Positions 24,376 through 34,133 of a stretch of DNA of 64,000 nucleotides are shown here, one piece after another (position 1 is the stretch's first letter; each line of letters begins with the position of its first letter). The stretch lies in the IMG/VR virus record IMGVR_UViG_3300030049_000706, positions 1 to 64,000 of that record, one strand, 5' to 3'. The DNA comes from a virus. The notes under the pieces were generated by a model. The model saw only the letters and a program-made list of their open reading frames with translations. It had not been told where the DNA came from and ran no database searches. The position numbers were made by a program, and so were the translations under genes.

Positions 24376-25923
24376 ATGGTTGATACGAATGTACTAAGAA
24401 GTATTCACGAAAATACCCCTAAGTATAATAGACATACTCTTATTGATTATATGAAAAATGAATTAGATCGCGCTCCTGAGTTTGTTGGTGCTATTTTAAA
24501 TGAAGGCGTTAAAATGTTTAATGGTGTTATTACATATGTCGGTCATAGAGTTCTTCCCCCTGAAGATAGAGCTAATTTTGAATTAGCTGTTTATAAAGGA
24601 TGTTCTGTTCATACATCAGAACTCATTTTAACTGAATATATTTTCGAATATGATGGTAAGAAATTTCAGTCCCACTTCTATCTTCCTTATCTTAGAAATA
24701 ATGTTATCACGATTATGGATACTATGCATGTTGTTCAAAAACCTATTACAGAACAAGTGTTTAGTAAAACCGCTACTGGTGTTACTGTAAAGACTATTCG
24801 TCAACCTATTCCATTTCATCGAAACAGCACCTTTGATGTACGATCAATATGTGGTCGTTATGCTTCAGTCGACTATATCACAACACTGAAGATACATCAA
24901 AATCCTACAAGAAGTAAAGAAAAGAAAAAAACTTATGCGACTTGTTTACACTATCTTTTATGTAAATATGGTATCGTTGAAACATTGAATAGATTTGGTC
25001 TTACTTCTGAAGATATTAGTATTGTCGAAAGAGTCAATAATGATGAAGATATATATTACTATTTTGAAGCAAAGCAGCATATTAAGAAAATTCCTATGAA
25101 TTTATATTTAAAGGTTAAACAACATGTTCTCTTATCTAATAAAACAAATCTAAAGATCGTTGCTAATCTTTTATATATTTTAACCCCATTTACTAAATAC
25201 AAAGTTGAAGATATTTATGATCCTGAAAAAACTGCATTTAGAATCATGTTAGGTAAGATTATTCATGGTGATACTATTACCGAAGCGTCTAGTAAAAATA
25301 GGATTGATAATCATATTCGTAGTGTTGATAATGCATTAGATCTTATTACTATGTATCGATTGAATGCATATGGCTATAATGTTAAAGATATCTATGATTT
25401 TCTACAAGCAGTATTTTCAAATATAGATACAATTATTTTAGAATCTAGTTATACTGATCTTTTCAAGATGAGAATCAATATCGTTGAAACAATATTAGTA
25501 GATACTATTTGTAAGAGTGTTTTTGGTCGTTGGTATTATGAAGAAACAAATCCTAGTCGGTTGAATGAACAAGAAGTTAAACGTATTTTAAAGTTCGATC
25601 CTATGCTTATTCGTAATCTTAGTTCGAATCGTATTGTTCAAAAGAGTCCTCAGATTTATGGCGACAACCAGCTTATTCCCTGTTTATGTCAAAAGACGAG
25701 ACAATCGAGTATTTCACAATCTGGTAAAGTTTTGAAATCTGCTGATCATAGATTTAACCCATCTGCTGCCGCTGTTGAAACAATTTATGTATTTAATAAA
25801 AGTAATCCTGGTGCTGGTGGTATCATAAATCCATACTTAGAAATAGATAATAATGGTACTATCATTAAACCTGCATATTCTGCTGAACTTGACAGTATGA
25901 AGAAATTTATTCCTAATAACTAA
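24376..25923 (+). CDS. RNA polymerase beta N-terminal half-like subunit
   Basis: A 515-aa protein following the order of segments in the N-terminal half of bacterial beta. HFYLPYLRNNVITIMDTMHVVQKPITEQVF near 95-124 parallels the beta segment with GDFPMMT...FIINGTERVVVSQL. A helical stretch near 350-400 parallels the ELIQNQFRVGL region. The end, RFNPSAAAVETIYVFNKSNPGAGGIINPYLEI..., parallels the rifampicin-pocket and fork region ([26 protein letters not shown]). The protein then stops, leaving the catalytic beta half elsewhere. The match is structural in pattern and needs a profile search. A copy of the phage promoter motif lies inside the gene at 25047. GGGGACG precedes the ATG. Confidence 0.6.
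   Translation: MVDTNVLRSIHENTPKYNRHTLIDYMKNELDRAPEFVGAILNEGVKMFNGVITYVGHRVLPPEDRANFELAVYKGCSVHTSELILTEYIFEYDGKKFQSHFYLPYLRNNVITIMDTMHVVQKPITEQVFSKTATGVTVKTIRQPIPFHRNSTFDVRSICGRYASVDYITTLKIHQNPTRSKEKKKTYATCLHYLLCKYGIVETLNRFGLTSEDISIVERVNNDEDIYYYFEAKQHIKKIPMNLYLKVKQHVLLSNKTNLKIVANLLYILTPFTKYKVEDIYDPEKTAFRIMLGKIIHGDTITEASSKNRIDNHIRSVDNALDLITMYRLNAYGYNVKDIYDFLQAVFSNIDTIILESSYTDLFKMRINIVETILVDTICKSVFGRWYYEETNPSRLNEQEVKRILKFDPMLIRNLSSNRIVQKSPQIYGDNQLIPCLCQKTRQSSISQSGKVLKSADHRFNPSAAAVETIYVFNKSNPGAGGIINPYLEIDNNGTIIKPAYSAELDSMKKFIPNN
25047..25066 (+). promoter_or_regulatory. Promoter-motif copy inside the RNA polymerase beta-N gene
   Basis: These 20 bases are identical to the intergenic promoters at 371 and 22789, but here they encode EDIYYYFE. 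It could drive the downstream 544-aa gene, or be chance in AT-rich coding DNA. Confidence 0.3.
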
Positions 25924-25956
25924 AATAACAATCAGTCAAAACAAGGGGACATTCTG

Positions 25957-27591
25957 ATGGTTAGTTTCGGTAATGGCGGTGGCTTTGGTCAAAATAATAA
26001 TAATAATAATAATAACAATATGAATAATGTGATCAATGCTTCTATTAATCTTTGTCAAGATATATTAGAAAATAAAATGAATTATGAAAATAACGAAGAA
26101 CGTATTGTTGCTAAAACTATCTATAATAGCATTTCTGCCAATACTATTGAGCGTACTAAGATCGGTAATGTATTTAAGAATTTTATTATCAATTGTGCTA
26201 ATAATAATACTAGCGGTGTAACCAAGGATGATGTTATCAATTGGTGTAAGAAATTCATCACTGATAACTGGACTGCAATCGGCCGTGCTGTTATGGAAAA
26301 ATCCAATAGTAATAATAGTTTTGGTGGTGGTGGTAATTCCTTTGGTAATAGCGGCGGTAGTAGTTGGGGCGGAGGAAGCAATAACAGCTCTTCTTCCAAT
26401 TTCGGCGAACGCGCTTCGATGAACGATCTCATCGACGGTGTTCATTCTAGTGGCTCAAAAGATACTAATAATTCTTTTAATAGCATATTCAATGACGATG
26501 ACAAAGCTATTAAGAAACAGATTATTATCGAGAATGTTAATAAGGGCGACTTTTACTCGCAGAGGGTTGTTATGACTCAAACGGAACCGAAGATCGATAT
26601 ATTCTCTGGTTGTAATTTCTTCAAAGTAGAACAATATTCCAAAAACAATGATATGTTTAATGATGGTAAGACCGTACATACTTTTGTTGTTGATTATGTT
26701 CGTTCTGAGATGAGCGATCTTCAGATCTACAATGATATTCGCAAACATATCAATCCTGAAGTTGTTGATGAGCATTATGCCGTTATTGTTCGTTATAATC
26801 AGTTGATGCATCTTGGTATCGGTACGAATAGGTTCAAGACTGTTCGTGGTGTTATTCGTGATACTATTGACAATAAAGATAATTCTGTTATTGAGGTCCT
26901 TAGTGTTATTGAAAATCTTATTCACAAAGAACATCGTATTTTTGAACGATTGATCATTGATCATGTTAACTTCTTACTGAAGAATAATCTTATTTCTTAT
27001 CGTAAGAATACTTCTATTGTCCTGAAGACTATTGATGATATTAAAGAATATTTGGAAAATCCTCCTAAGGTTCTTGCTGATAACATTAGAAGCTTCCCCA
27101 CAGCATTTAAGAATATTGTTAACCGTGCTATTCAATATGTATTTATCGAAAGCTGTGTTGTTGATATCGATGATAATAATTTCGGTGATGTTATCAAATC
27201 TCAGGCTGTTAAGTTTGTTGATGAACATGGTCGCACCGAATATGATTATGGTACGTATATCAACGATCCTGATCGTATCAAATCGATTATGAATTCTATG
27301 GTTGAAAACGATACTGTTCTTCGTTTACCGAAAACTATTATTTATACCAATATCATTACCGAAGATGCTCTTACTGAAATTGGAAATGATGTTCGTGTTT
27401 ATGTTCAAGAGTGGAATAATCCTAAGATGAATTTTGTTAGATATACTTGCGACCTCACCATCAATGATGGTGGTCTTGATAATGTTATTTATTTTGTCAG
27501 CCCTCAGGATAGTGACAAGGTTGGTAAAGCCAATATCGGGACTACTTATAAAACTAGTAGCGAAGACAATATCTATATCGTTCTTTATTAA
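25957..27591 (+). CDS. Asn/Gly-linker protein with abundant-protein codon use, unknown
   Basis: A 544-aa protein. Residues 1-20 contain a Gly-rich start and nine consecutive Asn; a helical domain spans about 25-110; a Gly/Ser/Asn-rich linker spans about 112-150; and a large alpha/beta domain runs from about 170 to the end. Codon use is shifted to CGT, GAC, TTC and AAG compared with the AGA-rich neighbours, as in the tail sheath gene, which suggests very high expression. Possible roles include a major DNA-binding, internal or shell protein; none is supported by a motif I can see. AAGGGGAC lies before the ATG. It converges on minus-strand structural genes. Confidence 0.75.
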   Translation: MVSFGNGGGFGQNNNNNNNNNMNNVINASINLCQDILENKMNYENNEERIVAKTIYNSISANTIERTKIGNVFKNFIINCANNNTSGVTKDDVINWCKKFITDNWTAIGRAVMEKSNSNNSFGGGGNSFGNSGGSSWGGGSNNSSSSNFGERASMNDLIDGVHSSGSKDTNNSFNSIFNDDDKAIKKQIIIENVNKGDFYSQRVVMTQTEPKIDIFSGCNFFKVEQYSKNNDMFNDGKTVHTFVVDYVRSEMSDLQIYNDIRKHINPEVVDEHYAVIVRYNQLMHLGIGTNRFKTVRGVIRDTIDNKDNSVIEVLSVIENLIHKEHRIFERLIIDHVNFLLKNNLISYRKNTSIVLKTIDDIKEYLENPPKVLADNIRSFPTAFKNIVNRAIQYVFIESCVVDIDDNNFGDVIKSQAVKFVDEHGRTEYDYGTYINDPDRIKSIMNSMVENDTVLRLPKTIIYTNIITEDALTEIGNDVRVYVQEWNNPKMNFVRYTCDLTINDGGLDNVIYFVSPQDSDKVGKANIGTTYKTSSEDNIYIVLY

Positions 27592-27605
27592 TTTGCGATA
27601 TGTCA

Positions 27606-27637
27606 CATAACAGGATGGCCAAGGCCATCCTGTTATG
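27606..27637. terminator. Bidirectional hairpin between convergent genes
   Basis: Perfect 15-bp arms (CATAACAGGATGGCC) around AA, then a T-rich tract on the plus strand. Confidence 0.8.
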
Positions 27638-27651
27638 GACTTTATATTTTT

Positions 27652-28482
27652 TTAAACCAATAAGACTCTACCTGAAACAAGATTAAATGATTTAATAATA
27701 TTTTTTGTTGAAGATGACATATCATCACCACACCAAGTAATTGTATTATTTAACTGAGTATACATTGACTCTGTATAAGTAAGAGAAGCATTACCGTATG
27801 TAGTTACACTAACACTCTGGTCAACACCGGAGAATAAACCAAGCTCTGAAACAGACGCAGCATAAGCCAAATCACCATAAATAGCAGTAATATATTCCAA
27901 TAACTCATTATCATTAATCGTCAATGTCATAGTCGTCTGTGCATTAACTTCTGTTGTTGTAGAAGCATTACCAGATGAAGTAGGAACAGTTCTCGTAGGT
28001 GTAAGATTACTATAATCAATAACATAAGGATTCTGAAGACCAGTGGTAGCATCTGTTTCAACAAGAGAAATACCCCCAGACATAGTTGCTGTCTTTAACC
28101 AGTATGCATAGTAATTAGAAGAACCAACTTGAACTAAAGATCTAATTCTATAATTAGACATTTCCGCAGCGGTAAGATCAGACTCAGTAGGAACAAATCT
28201 AAAAGGAATTGGAATAGAAAGACCCATATCTGATGGAAGAGGCTGATACGGTCTACGAATATTTGTAGAATCTGCATTATAACATCCATTAATACCAACA
28301 CCAAAATACTGAAGACCAGGAATAGTAGCAGGAATAGCAGCAGGGAAAATATTATAAAGGTTATTTAATGTTGTACCAGTATCATAATCGAGTCCTGATC
28401 CCGTAGTACAGGCCAATTCTCGTTTAGCACCAAGAACAGTTGTAACACTATAACGAACAGCATTGGGAGTCGTTGATGTCAT
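27652..28482 (-). CDS. Probable virion structural protein, 276 aa
   Basis: A Thr/Ser/Asn-rich, beta-strand-prone protein with few charges (for example TTLNNLYNIFPAAIPATIPG, RTVPTSSGNASTTTEVNAQ). The composition and position at the end of a minus-strand group next to the portal gene suggest a baseplate, neck or tail component. Two other minus-strand genes precede it with almost no gap (three bases). No specific family recognised. Confidence 0.65.
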   Translation of the reverse strand: MTSTTPNAVRYSVTTVLGAKRELACTTGSGLDYDTGTTLNNLYNIFPAAIPATIPGLQYFGVGINGCYNADSTNIRRPYQPLPSDMGLSIPIPFRFVPTESDLTAAEMSNYRIRSLVQVGSSNYYAYWLKTATMSGGISLVETDATTGLQNPYVIDYSNLTPTRTVPTSSGNASTTTEVNAQTTMTLTINDNELLEYITAIYGDLAYAASVSELGLFSGVDQSVSVTTYGNASLTYTESMYTQLNNTITWCGDDMSSSTKNIIKSFNLVSGRVLLV

Positions 28483-28485
28483 TTT

Positions 28486-29181
28486 CTAAAATGTTCCTTC
28501 TTTGTCAATGAAAACAATACGCATCCCCATTGATACATATTGTGTTGTTTCTGTTGTTTGAGTACTTTCCAAAACATTTACTGTACAAATAGTATTTAAA
28601 GAAGAGTTTGTAGAATGTTCTTCGGTTAGTTTCATTGTTGATATGTTTTTTAATGTTATAGAATCCTCATAAGATGGAAACTCTATGATATTAACGTTAC
28701 ATTCACTTAAAGAATCACTATCTTTATGAATTTCTTCAGTTTGTATAATATCATAAATATTGTTATTTAATTCATAGGATGCTGTAGATTTTGTAGATTC
28801 GTCTGTATTTACAATAGACATAAATAGCCAATCTATTTCTTCATCATTATTATCTAAGAACTGAACATTATAGCTACAGAATTTGATAAATATATTTTTT
28901 AATGCAGCATATAAATCTGTATCATAAATCAAAGGATTTGCGTTAGATCCTAAGAGTGAAGATTCGGATATTGGTAATGCTGCTGATAGTAAGGAATTTA
29001 TAAATCTGGCATACGAATCTTGTAGTGTAGTTGTGTTTAATTCTATCGAATTAATGATATCATCTAAATTAGCGATAGATGCTAGATATGAACTATAATT
29101 CTCATATGTCGTAAGATCGAGTGACAAAATCTCATTAACCAAAACATTAGAATATATATATTTCTGTTTTATCTGTAACAT
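28486..29181 (-). CDS. Probable virion structural protein, about 231 aa
   Basis: The frame overlaps the end of the upstream 507-aa gene. Two starts are possible: ATG at 29181 (chosen, MLQIKQKYIYSN) or ATG at 29214; neither has a clear ribosome site, so translational coupling is likely. The product is Ser/Thr/Asn/Glu-rich, with an N-terminal helical half and a beta-prone C-terminal half. It sits between two other probable structural genes. Function unknown. Confidence 0.55.
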   Translation of the reverse strand: MLQIKQKYIYSNVLVNEILSLDLTTYENYSSYLASIANLDDIINSIELNTTTLQDSYARFINSLLSAALPISESSLLGSNANPLIYDTDLYAALKNIFIKFCSYNVQFLDNNDEEIDWLFMSIVNTDESTKSTASYELNNNIYDIIQTEEIHKDSDSLSECNVNIIEFPSYEDSITLKNISTMKLTEEHSTNSSLNTICTVNVLESTQTTETTQYVSMGMRIVFIDKEGTF

Positions 29182-30670
29182 AATCACTATTATTTCTAGA
29201 AGTTCTAATATCATCTAACATTGTAGAAAATATAGTATTCATTGAATTTGCAAATGTTGCCGGATCTTGTGTTGTTGTATACTTTATATTTTCACAATTA
29301 GAAACATCATAAAAGTTTTTAATGATATATGTTATTCCATTTAAATCATACGTAGTTGGTAATGTACCAATATCTGATGTATATGCTGTATCGCATGAAT
29401 AATATTTTGGAATATCTATTGGTGTTAATCCTATTAATCTAGACATACAGTAATGTATAAGAAGAATGATATCGTTTTGATTACATTCTATTGTTATTCC
29501 AGTCGTTGTTTCTGTAATAGCAACGCTAGCAAATTTATATATACCGTTTGAGATAGCATATATTAAAGTATCCATTGTAAATCTAGCAACCAAATATTGA
29601 TACTTAGTATCCTGATTAACTTTTTCTAAAATAAGAAGTTTTGTAGGATATTCATTTACTGTAGTCAATGCTAATTCTTTTGTTATCTTGGTGTTATTAT
29701 CTGAACTATCATCTATTTCAGTTTTTGCAGTATACAAAATATCTGTCATCTCAGTAATAGTCTTTGGTTCAATTTGTGTTATATTTGCAGAAAAATTAGT
29801 TGGAATAATAGTAGATGTAACCATAGGTGTCCACAATAAGCTATCGGATACTTGTTGATTGATATTAAAACCAACACAACCTATATTCAAAGCAGCCAAT
29901 AAGTTATCAATAAGTAGAATAAGATTAGATTGTTTTCCTGCATTTCTATTTAAATAATCCATATTTAAATATAAGAATAGTTCCTGTTTTCTCGATAACA
30001 AATTACTATAATCAGGAATATTATTCGATAATAATTCTGACCAAATATGATAACTATGAGCTCTTTCAGTATTTAAATTCTGATATCGCACTGCGTGTAT
30101 TCTTGTAAACAAATTCTGCCACAATAAACCCCAAAAAGAAATGTCATAATACGGTTCATATCTAAAGAATTTAAAATACCATTTATTAACTGCATAATCT
30201 ATCAGAGATTTCAAACTAATTATAATACTATCTAATTCTGTTGTTTCTAAAAAGTTTAATGCATCATAATTTAAAATAGTAAAATCTGGAGCAGTTATTG
30301 CAGTAGAGATATCTACAGGATAAACGATACCTTGAATAACATCTAATTGTTCTGGATATGTTTCGCATAAATTTATAAAATATGTTGTTCCTGGTATATA
30401 TCTTTCTTTTGTTACTGGATGATTTTTAAGGTTGTTTACTGTAAAATCTATAGTTTCTTGTGTGTCTAGAGAAATTATTTCCATAATAGTATCAGTAGAA
30501 TGATATTGACCGGATAAATTTAAATAATATTTCCAGGTAGATTCATCTGCACTTATGGTAGAAGATAACTCTATTTCTGAATTCTGTAAAGTTGCAATTG
30601 GAGTAAATTTAATGACTAGACTCTTTAAGAAATTTATAACTTGTTCATCATATTCCTGAAGCGTTATCAT
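29147..30670 (-). CDS. Probable tail or baseplate protein, 507 aa
   Basis: The first gene of a three-gene minus-strand unit divergent from the portal gene. AAAAGGAG precedes the ATG. The protein is rich in Tyr, Asn, Thr and Ile, with an aromatic cluster (KWYFKFFRYEPYYDISFWGLLW) near residue 165. No enzymatic motif is present. By composition, length and context I infer a virion protein, possibly part of the baseplate or neck. Confidence 0.65.
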   Translation of the reverse strand: MITLQEYDEQVINFLKSLVIKFTPIATLQNSEIELSSTISADESTWKYYLNLSGQYHSTDTIMEIISLDTQETIDFTVNNLKNHPVTKERYIPGTTYFINLCETYPEQLDVIQGIVYPVDISTAITAPDFTILNYDALNFLETTELDSIIISLKSLIDYAVNKWYFKFFRYEPYYDISFWGLLWQNLFTRIHAVRYQNLNTERAHSYHIWSELLSNNIPDYSNLLSRKQELFLYLNMDYLNRNAGKQSNLILLIDNLLAALNIGCVGFNINQQVSDSLLWTPMVTSTIIPTNFSANITQIEPKTITEMTDILYTAKTEIDDSSDNNTKITKELALTTVNEYPTKLLILEKVNQDTKYQYLVARFTMDTLIYAISNGIYKFASVAITETTTGITIECNQNDIILLIHYCMSRLIGLTPIDIPKYYSCDTAYTSDIGTLPTTYDLNGITYIIKNFYDVSNCENIKYTTTQDPATFANSMNTIFSTMLDDIRTSRNNSDYVTDKTEIYIF

Positions 30671-30742
30671 TTATGGTTCTTCTCCTTTTTACATAGAGAG
30701 ATCATATCATAAGTAGTCATTTTTACAAAAGGAAATATTCTG

Positions 30743-33190
30743 ATGACACTTAAAGACAGACTTATGAGTACTCTTAGTATTTTTATAAAAGATAAACAAT
30801 ATACTGAACCATCTCTAGATATTAATTTTAACCCTTCTACAAGTATTTCTAATGATCAGAGAAAAGAATTATTAAATAAGATTCAAAGATCCTCTCTGGA
30901 CAATAGAGGAATAGATCCTACATCATTCTTAAGTAATTATCTAAAACCTATTGCTTCTGAGACAGCAAACTTATCAGTTGACAACTTAGAGATTATTAGA
31001 CTTGTTCCAGAAATTGGTAGAGCAATAAATGTTATTATTCCTCATATTTATGCACCCAATGATTTACAAGATAATACAATCCCTATCGTCGTTAATCATG
31101 CTAGTCTTTCCGAACCACAGAAGAAAGCTATTGGAAAGACATTAGAAAAGTATTTTAATGAAACATTAGAATTACCAACTAAAGCAAAACATTGGACAAA
31201 ACAAAGTCTTTATATTGCTGGGTCTTCTCCCATTTGTATCATACCACTGAATGAAATTGATACTCTCATAAACGATAGTAACAATATCGTTCCTGGTACA
31301 GAATCATATAATGAACACTTTAAAAAATTAAATAATAGTATTTTTAAAGATGCCAATATGTTTTATGAAAACAGGACTGAAGAATCTGTAGCTACAGAAA
31401 CATTAGCTATGGAAAATCTTTATACTGGAATTTCATCTTTAGAATATGGTTATGATGAAAATATAAATAAAAAAATACAATTTTCTCAGAATAAAAACAA
31501 AGAATTTGCCACATTTGCTATGGAAGCATTAGGAGAAAATGCATTCGGATTAACTGATAATATTGATATTCTAAAAATGCCAGAAGCCACAACGAAAGCT
31601 GGTAATAATAAAGTTAAACAACATGTTGCATTGCGATATAAAACAACAGCTACTACATTCTTGGGGAATGGTGAAAAGGGTAAAAAGAATAAAGGTCATC
31701 CTGTTTATATAGAACTTCCTCCAGAAAGTGTTGTTCCTATTTATGTTCCAGGTTCACCTAAAAACCACATTGGATATCTTGTTCTTTTGGGAGATTATGG
31801 TTCTCCTATTAACCTAACTGAATCTGTTAAAGATGTTACTTATTCAACATCTAAACGAGTTAATTATGATACACTCTATAAAACATTCGGTTATAATGGA
31901 ATTAAAGATCCTACCCAACAGTATTTAATGATGCAGACTCTATATGGACAACTTATTAATGCTCATGTTTCTGGAAAGTTAGAAAAGGTTGGATATAAAG
32001 ATGTAGAATTTGGAAATATAGAAAATATTTACAAACACATGTTTACTAGATTCTTAGCATCAAGAAGATCAAACATATTATTTGTACCGAAAGAATTTAT
32101 GATTTATCATCATTATGATCTAAATGCAGATGGTACTGGTAGATCTAAATTAGAAGATATTAAATTTATATTGTCTTTAAAAATGACTATTATGATTGCC
32201 TCTGCACATTCTGCTATTCGCTCTGCTATTGACAAACGAACAGTTGAGGTTACATTAAATAATAAGATTACGAATGTTGAAGGACATCTTAAGAAGTTAG
32301 AAAAAGCGTTTGTTCAGAAAAACATGGTTAAATTTTCAACAGATCCGTCTCAGGCTGTTAGAACTATATCGGAAAAATCATTATCTTTTAAGGCTAAAGG
32401 TATTCCTGGTCTGGGTGATTATGAAGTTACAAGTGAAGCTACACCCGATAATAGTAGTTCTGAATTTAGAGATATTTTAGAGTATTTTGATAATATTATT
32501 CAATATCACTTTGATGTTCCCCCATCTGCTTATAATTCAATGAACGAAAACGAATTCTCTAGATCGATTGTTATGTCGAATATTTATTTTAGTAGAATTA
32601 TTCAAGCTTTACAACAACTTACAATAAAACATTTAAATAATTTTATCAGAACATATATTAGTTTTTCACAACCTCTTATTGAAGAAATTAATAAAATTAT
32701 TAATATCAAAGTAGATGGCGAAGATAAACTATCAGATGGTTCTGGCGTAGAAGATGAAAATAAAACTGAAAGTACCAAAGAAAGACTTGAAGAGATTATT
32801 AATAGTATTAGTGTTCATCTACAGGTTCCGAATGTTGGTCCTAACAAAACACAATTTGACGATCTTGATACATTCTCTGAGTCTCTTGATAAAGTACTTG
32901 ATAAACTTTATAGTGTTCCTAAAGAACTTGAAGACGATCCTCTTACATTTGTTAAGTTTGTTGTTAAAGAAAAGATACTTAGAAAATATCTATCAGAACA
33001 AAATGTCATGGACTCTGATGAATTCCCAACAATCGGTGAGATCGATAAAGTTGCACTTGACGAAACTATTCATGAATGTATTAATCTTATTAATGCAATT
33101 AAAACATCAAAGCGTTTATATAAACAGAAAGCTAATAATAATAATCAAGATGATGATAATTCTGGTTTCGAAGATAGTGATAAATACTAA
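30743..33190 (+). CDS. Portal protein (T4 gp20-like class)
   Basis: An 815-aa protein. It has the features of large-phage portals: an N-terminal segment that includes IIRLVPEIGRAINVIIPHIYAPND, a wing region with WTKQSLYIAGSSPICIIPL, a central beta segment (VVPIYVPGSPKNHIGYLVLLGDYGS), and the clip/stem stretch with FDVPPSAYNSMNENEFSRSIVMSN before long helices. The C terminus is acidic (DDDNSGFEDSDKY). Portals form the dodecameric ring for DNA packaging and head-tail joining. It is longer than T4 gp20 (524 aa). It is the only plus-strand gene in this stretch, with the terminase about 19 kb away. Confidence 0.75.
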   Translation: MTLKDRLMSTLSIFIKDKQYTEPSLDINFNPSTSISNDQRKELLNKIQRSSLDNRGIDPTSFLSNYLKPIASETANLSVDNLEIIRLVPEIGRAINVIIPHIYAPNDLQDNTIPIVVNHASLSEPQKKAIGKTLEKYFNETLELPTKAKHWTKQSLYIAGSSPICIIPLNEIDTLINDSNNIVPGTESYNEHFKKLNNSIFKDANMFYENRTEESVATETLAMENLYTGISSLEYGYDENINKKIQFSQNKNKEFATFAMEALGENAFGLTDNIDILKMPEATTKAGNNKVKQHVALRYKTTATTFLGNGEKGKKNKGHPVYIELPPESVVPIYVPGSPKNHIGYLVLLGDYGSPINLTESVKDVTYSTSKRVNYDTLYKTFGYNGIKDPTQQYLMMQTLYGQLINAHVSGKLEKVGYKDVEFGNIENIYKHMFTRFLASRRSNILFVPKEFMIYHHYDLNADGTGRSKLEDIKFILSLKMTIMIASAHSAIRSAIDKRTVEVTLNNKITNVEGHLKKLEKAFVQKNMVKFSTDPSQAVRTISEKSLSFKAKGIPGLGDYEVTSEATPDNSSSEFRDILEYFDNIIQYHFDVPPSAYNSMNENEFSRSIVMSNIYFSRIIQALQQLTIKHLNNFIRTYISFSQPLIEEINKIINIKVDGEDKLSDGSGVEDENKTESTKERLEEIINSISVHLQVPNVGPNKTQFDDLDTFSESLDKVLDKLYSVPKELEDDPLTFVKFVVKEKILRKYLSEQNVMDSDEFPTIGEIDKVALDETIHECINLINAIKTSKRLYKQKANNNNQDDDNSGFEDSDKY

Positions 33191-33200
33191 GTATAAAACT

Positions 33201-33230
33201 GATAGGAATGGGCAAGTGCCCATTCCTATC
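33201..33230. terminator. Bidirectional hairpin between portal and tail tube genes
   Basis: Perfect 14-bp arms (GATAGGAATGGGCA) around AG, between convergent genes. Confidence 0.8.
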
Positions 33231-33246
33231 ATATCCGACAATTGTC

Positions 33247-34116
33247 TTAACCCATAGCGTAATAATTAGCTTCAGCATCTTCCTGCTGAGCCTGAATACC
33301 CATATCAGCAAGTTCATCAGGAATATCGCTAGCAACCGGAGTAGCAAGATTGTAATTAACACGATGCAAACCAAGACGATCGGCGATGATCTGACCAGCA
33401 ACTTTTGTATTATAATTATGTTGAATAAGACCAGTATAAGCAATAGATCTTTCAGGAACTTCACCATGAGAAATAGTACGTTTCCAACCAAAATTACTTG
33501 TTTCGGTCGGGAACATACAAGTGGAATAATAGGCATCAATAATGTTCTGAGGCTGCATTGTAGGATCAAACTGAATCCATAACACATCCATAGTAAATGT
33601 AGACAACAACATAGGATCGATAGCAGTATCGCCACCATTAATAGCAGACAACAGAGAGAACTGAGTATCAGGATCTCTAATCATCTTAATCCAATTATAG
33701 TGGAAATTCCAAACAACATTACCAACAATTTCATTCCATGTAAACTGTGGCGTAATCGCTGAGCGCTTAGACACGGTAGGAACATGGAGTGTCTGACCAT
33801 CGTGGCCAGCAGTAACATCAGTTGTTTCTAATGTAACATTAAAATCAATACCAGAAACTTCTTTAGGATGTTGTTCGATAAGCGCCTTAAGAATATCAAC
33901 CATACCATCAAATTGATAAAACATAGTAGGTGCCCGTGTGACAATGCCATATGTCGGGAGGAACACCTGCGGTGTCGCAGAATCGATATTGACGAGATTA
34001 ACGCCAAGACCATTCTGCGCACCAGCAGCAATGTTCACAACCTGATCAGCATCCGTCACAGCAGCAACGCCACCAAGATTGCTCAGTAAAGAGCTGGAGA
34101 GCGAGGCCAGTGACAT
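33247..34116 (-). CDS. Tail tube protein
   Basis: A 289-aa protein directly downstream of the sheath gene, the usual order for contractile tails. Sequence features fit tube proteins: short beta strands (FDGMVDILKALIEQH, FNVTLETTDVTAG, FTWNEIVGNVVWNFHYNWIKMIRDPDTQFS), and a WIQFDPTMQPQNIIDAYYSTCMFP segment like those of T4 gp19-type proteins. Codons are GC-shifted as in other abundant virion genes. The C terminus ends in an acidic tail. The identity rests on context plus pattern. Confidence 0.75.
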   Translation of the reverse strand: MSLASLSSSLLSNLGGVAAVTDADQVVNIAAGAQNGLGVNLVNIDSATPQVFLPTYGIVTRAPTMFYQFDGMVDILKALIEQHPKEVSGIDFNVTLETTDVTAGHDGQTLHVPTVSKRSAITPQFTWNEIVGNVVWNFHYNWIKMIRDPDTQFSLLSAINGGDTAIDPMLLSTFTMDVLWIQFDPTMQPQNIIDAYYSTCMFPTETSNFGWKRTISHGEVPERSIAYTGLIQHNYNTKVAGQIIADRLGLHRVNYNLATPVASDIPDELADMGIQAQQEDAEANYYAMG

Positions 34117-34133
34117 TATAGATTATCCCTTTC

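Noticed and set aside
26065-26445. Antisense reading frames opposite the Asn/Gly-linker gene
   Set aside because: They result from the codon pattern of the real gene and have no ribosome sites.
29147-29214. Possible second frameshift between the 507-aa and 231-aa minus-strand genes
   Set aside because: The downstream frame is +1 relative to the first and no slippery heptamer is in phase; a coupled internal start explains it better.
32754-33257. Alternative plus-strand frame at the end of the portal gene
   Set aside because: Leucine/isoleucine-rich shadow of the portal frame without a start signal.
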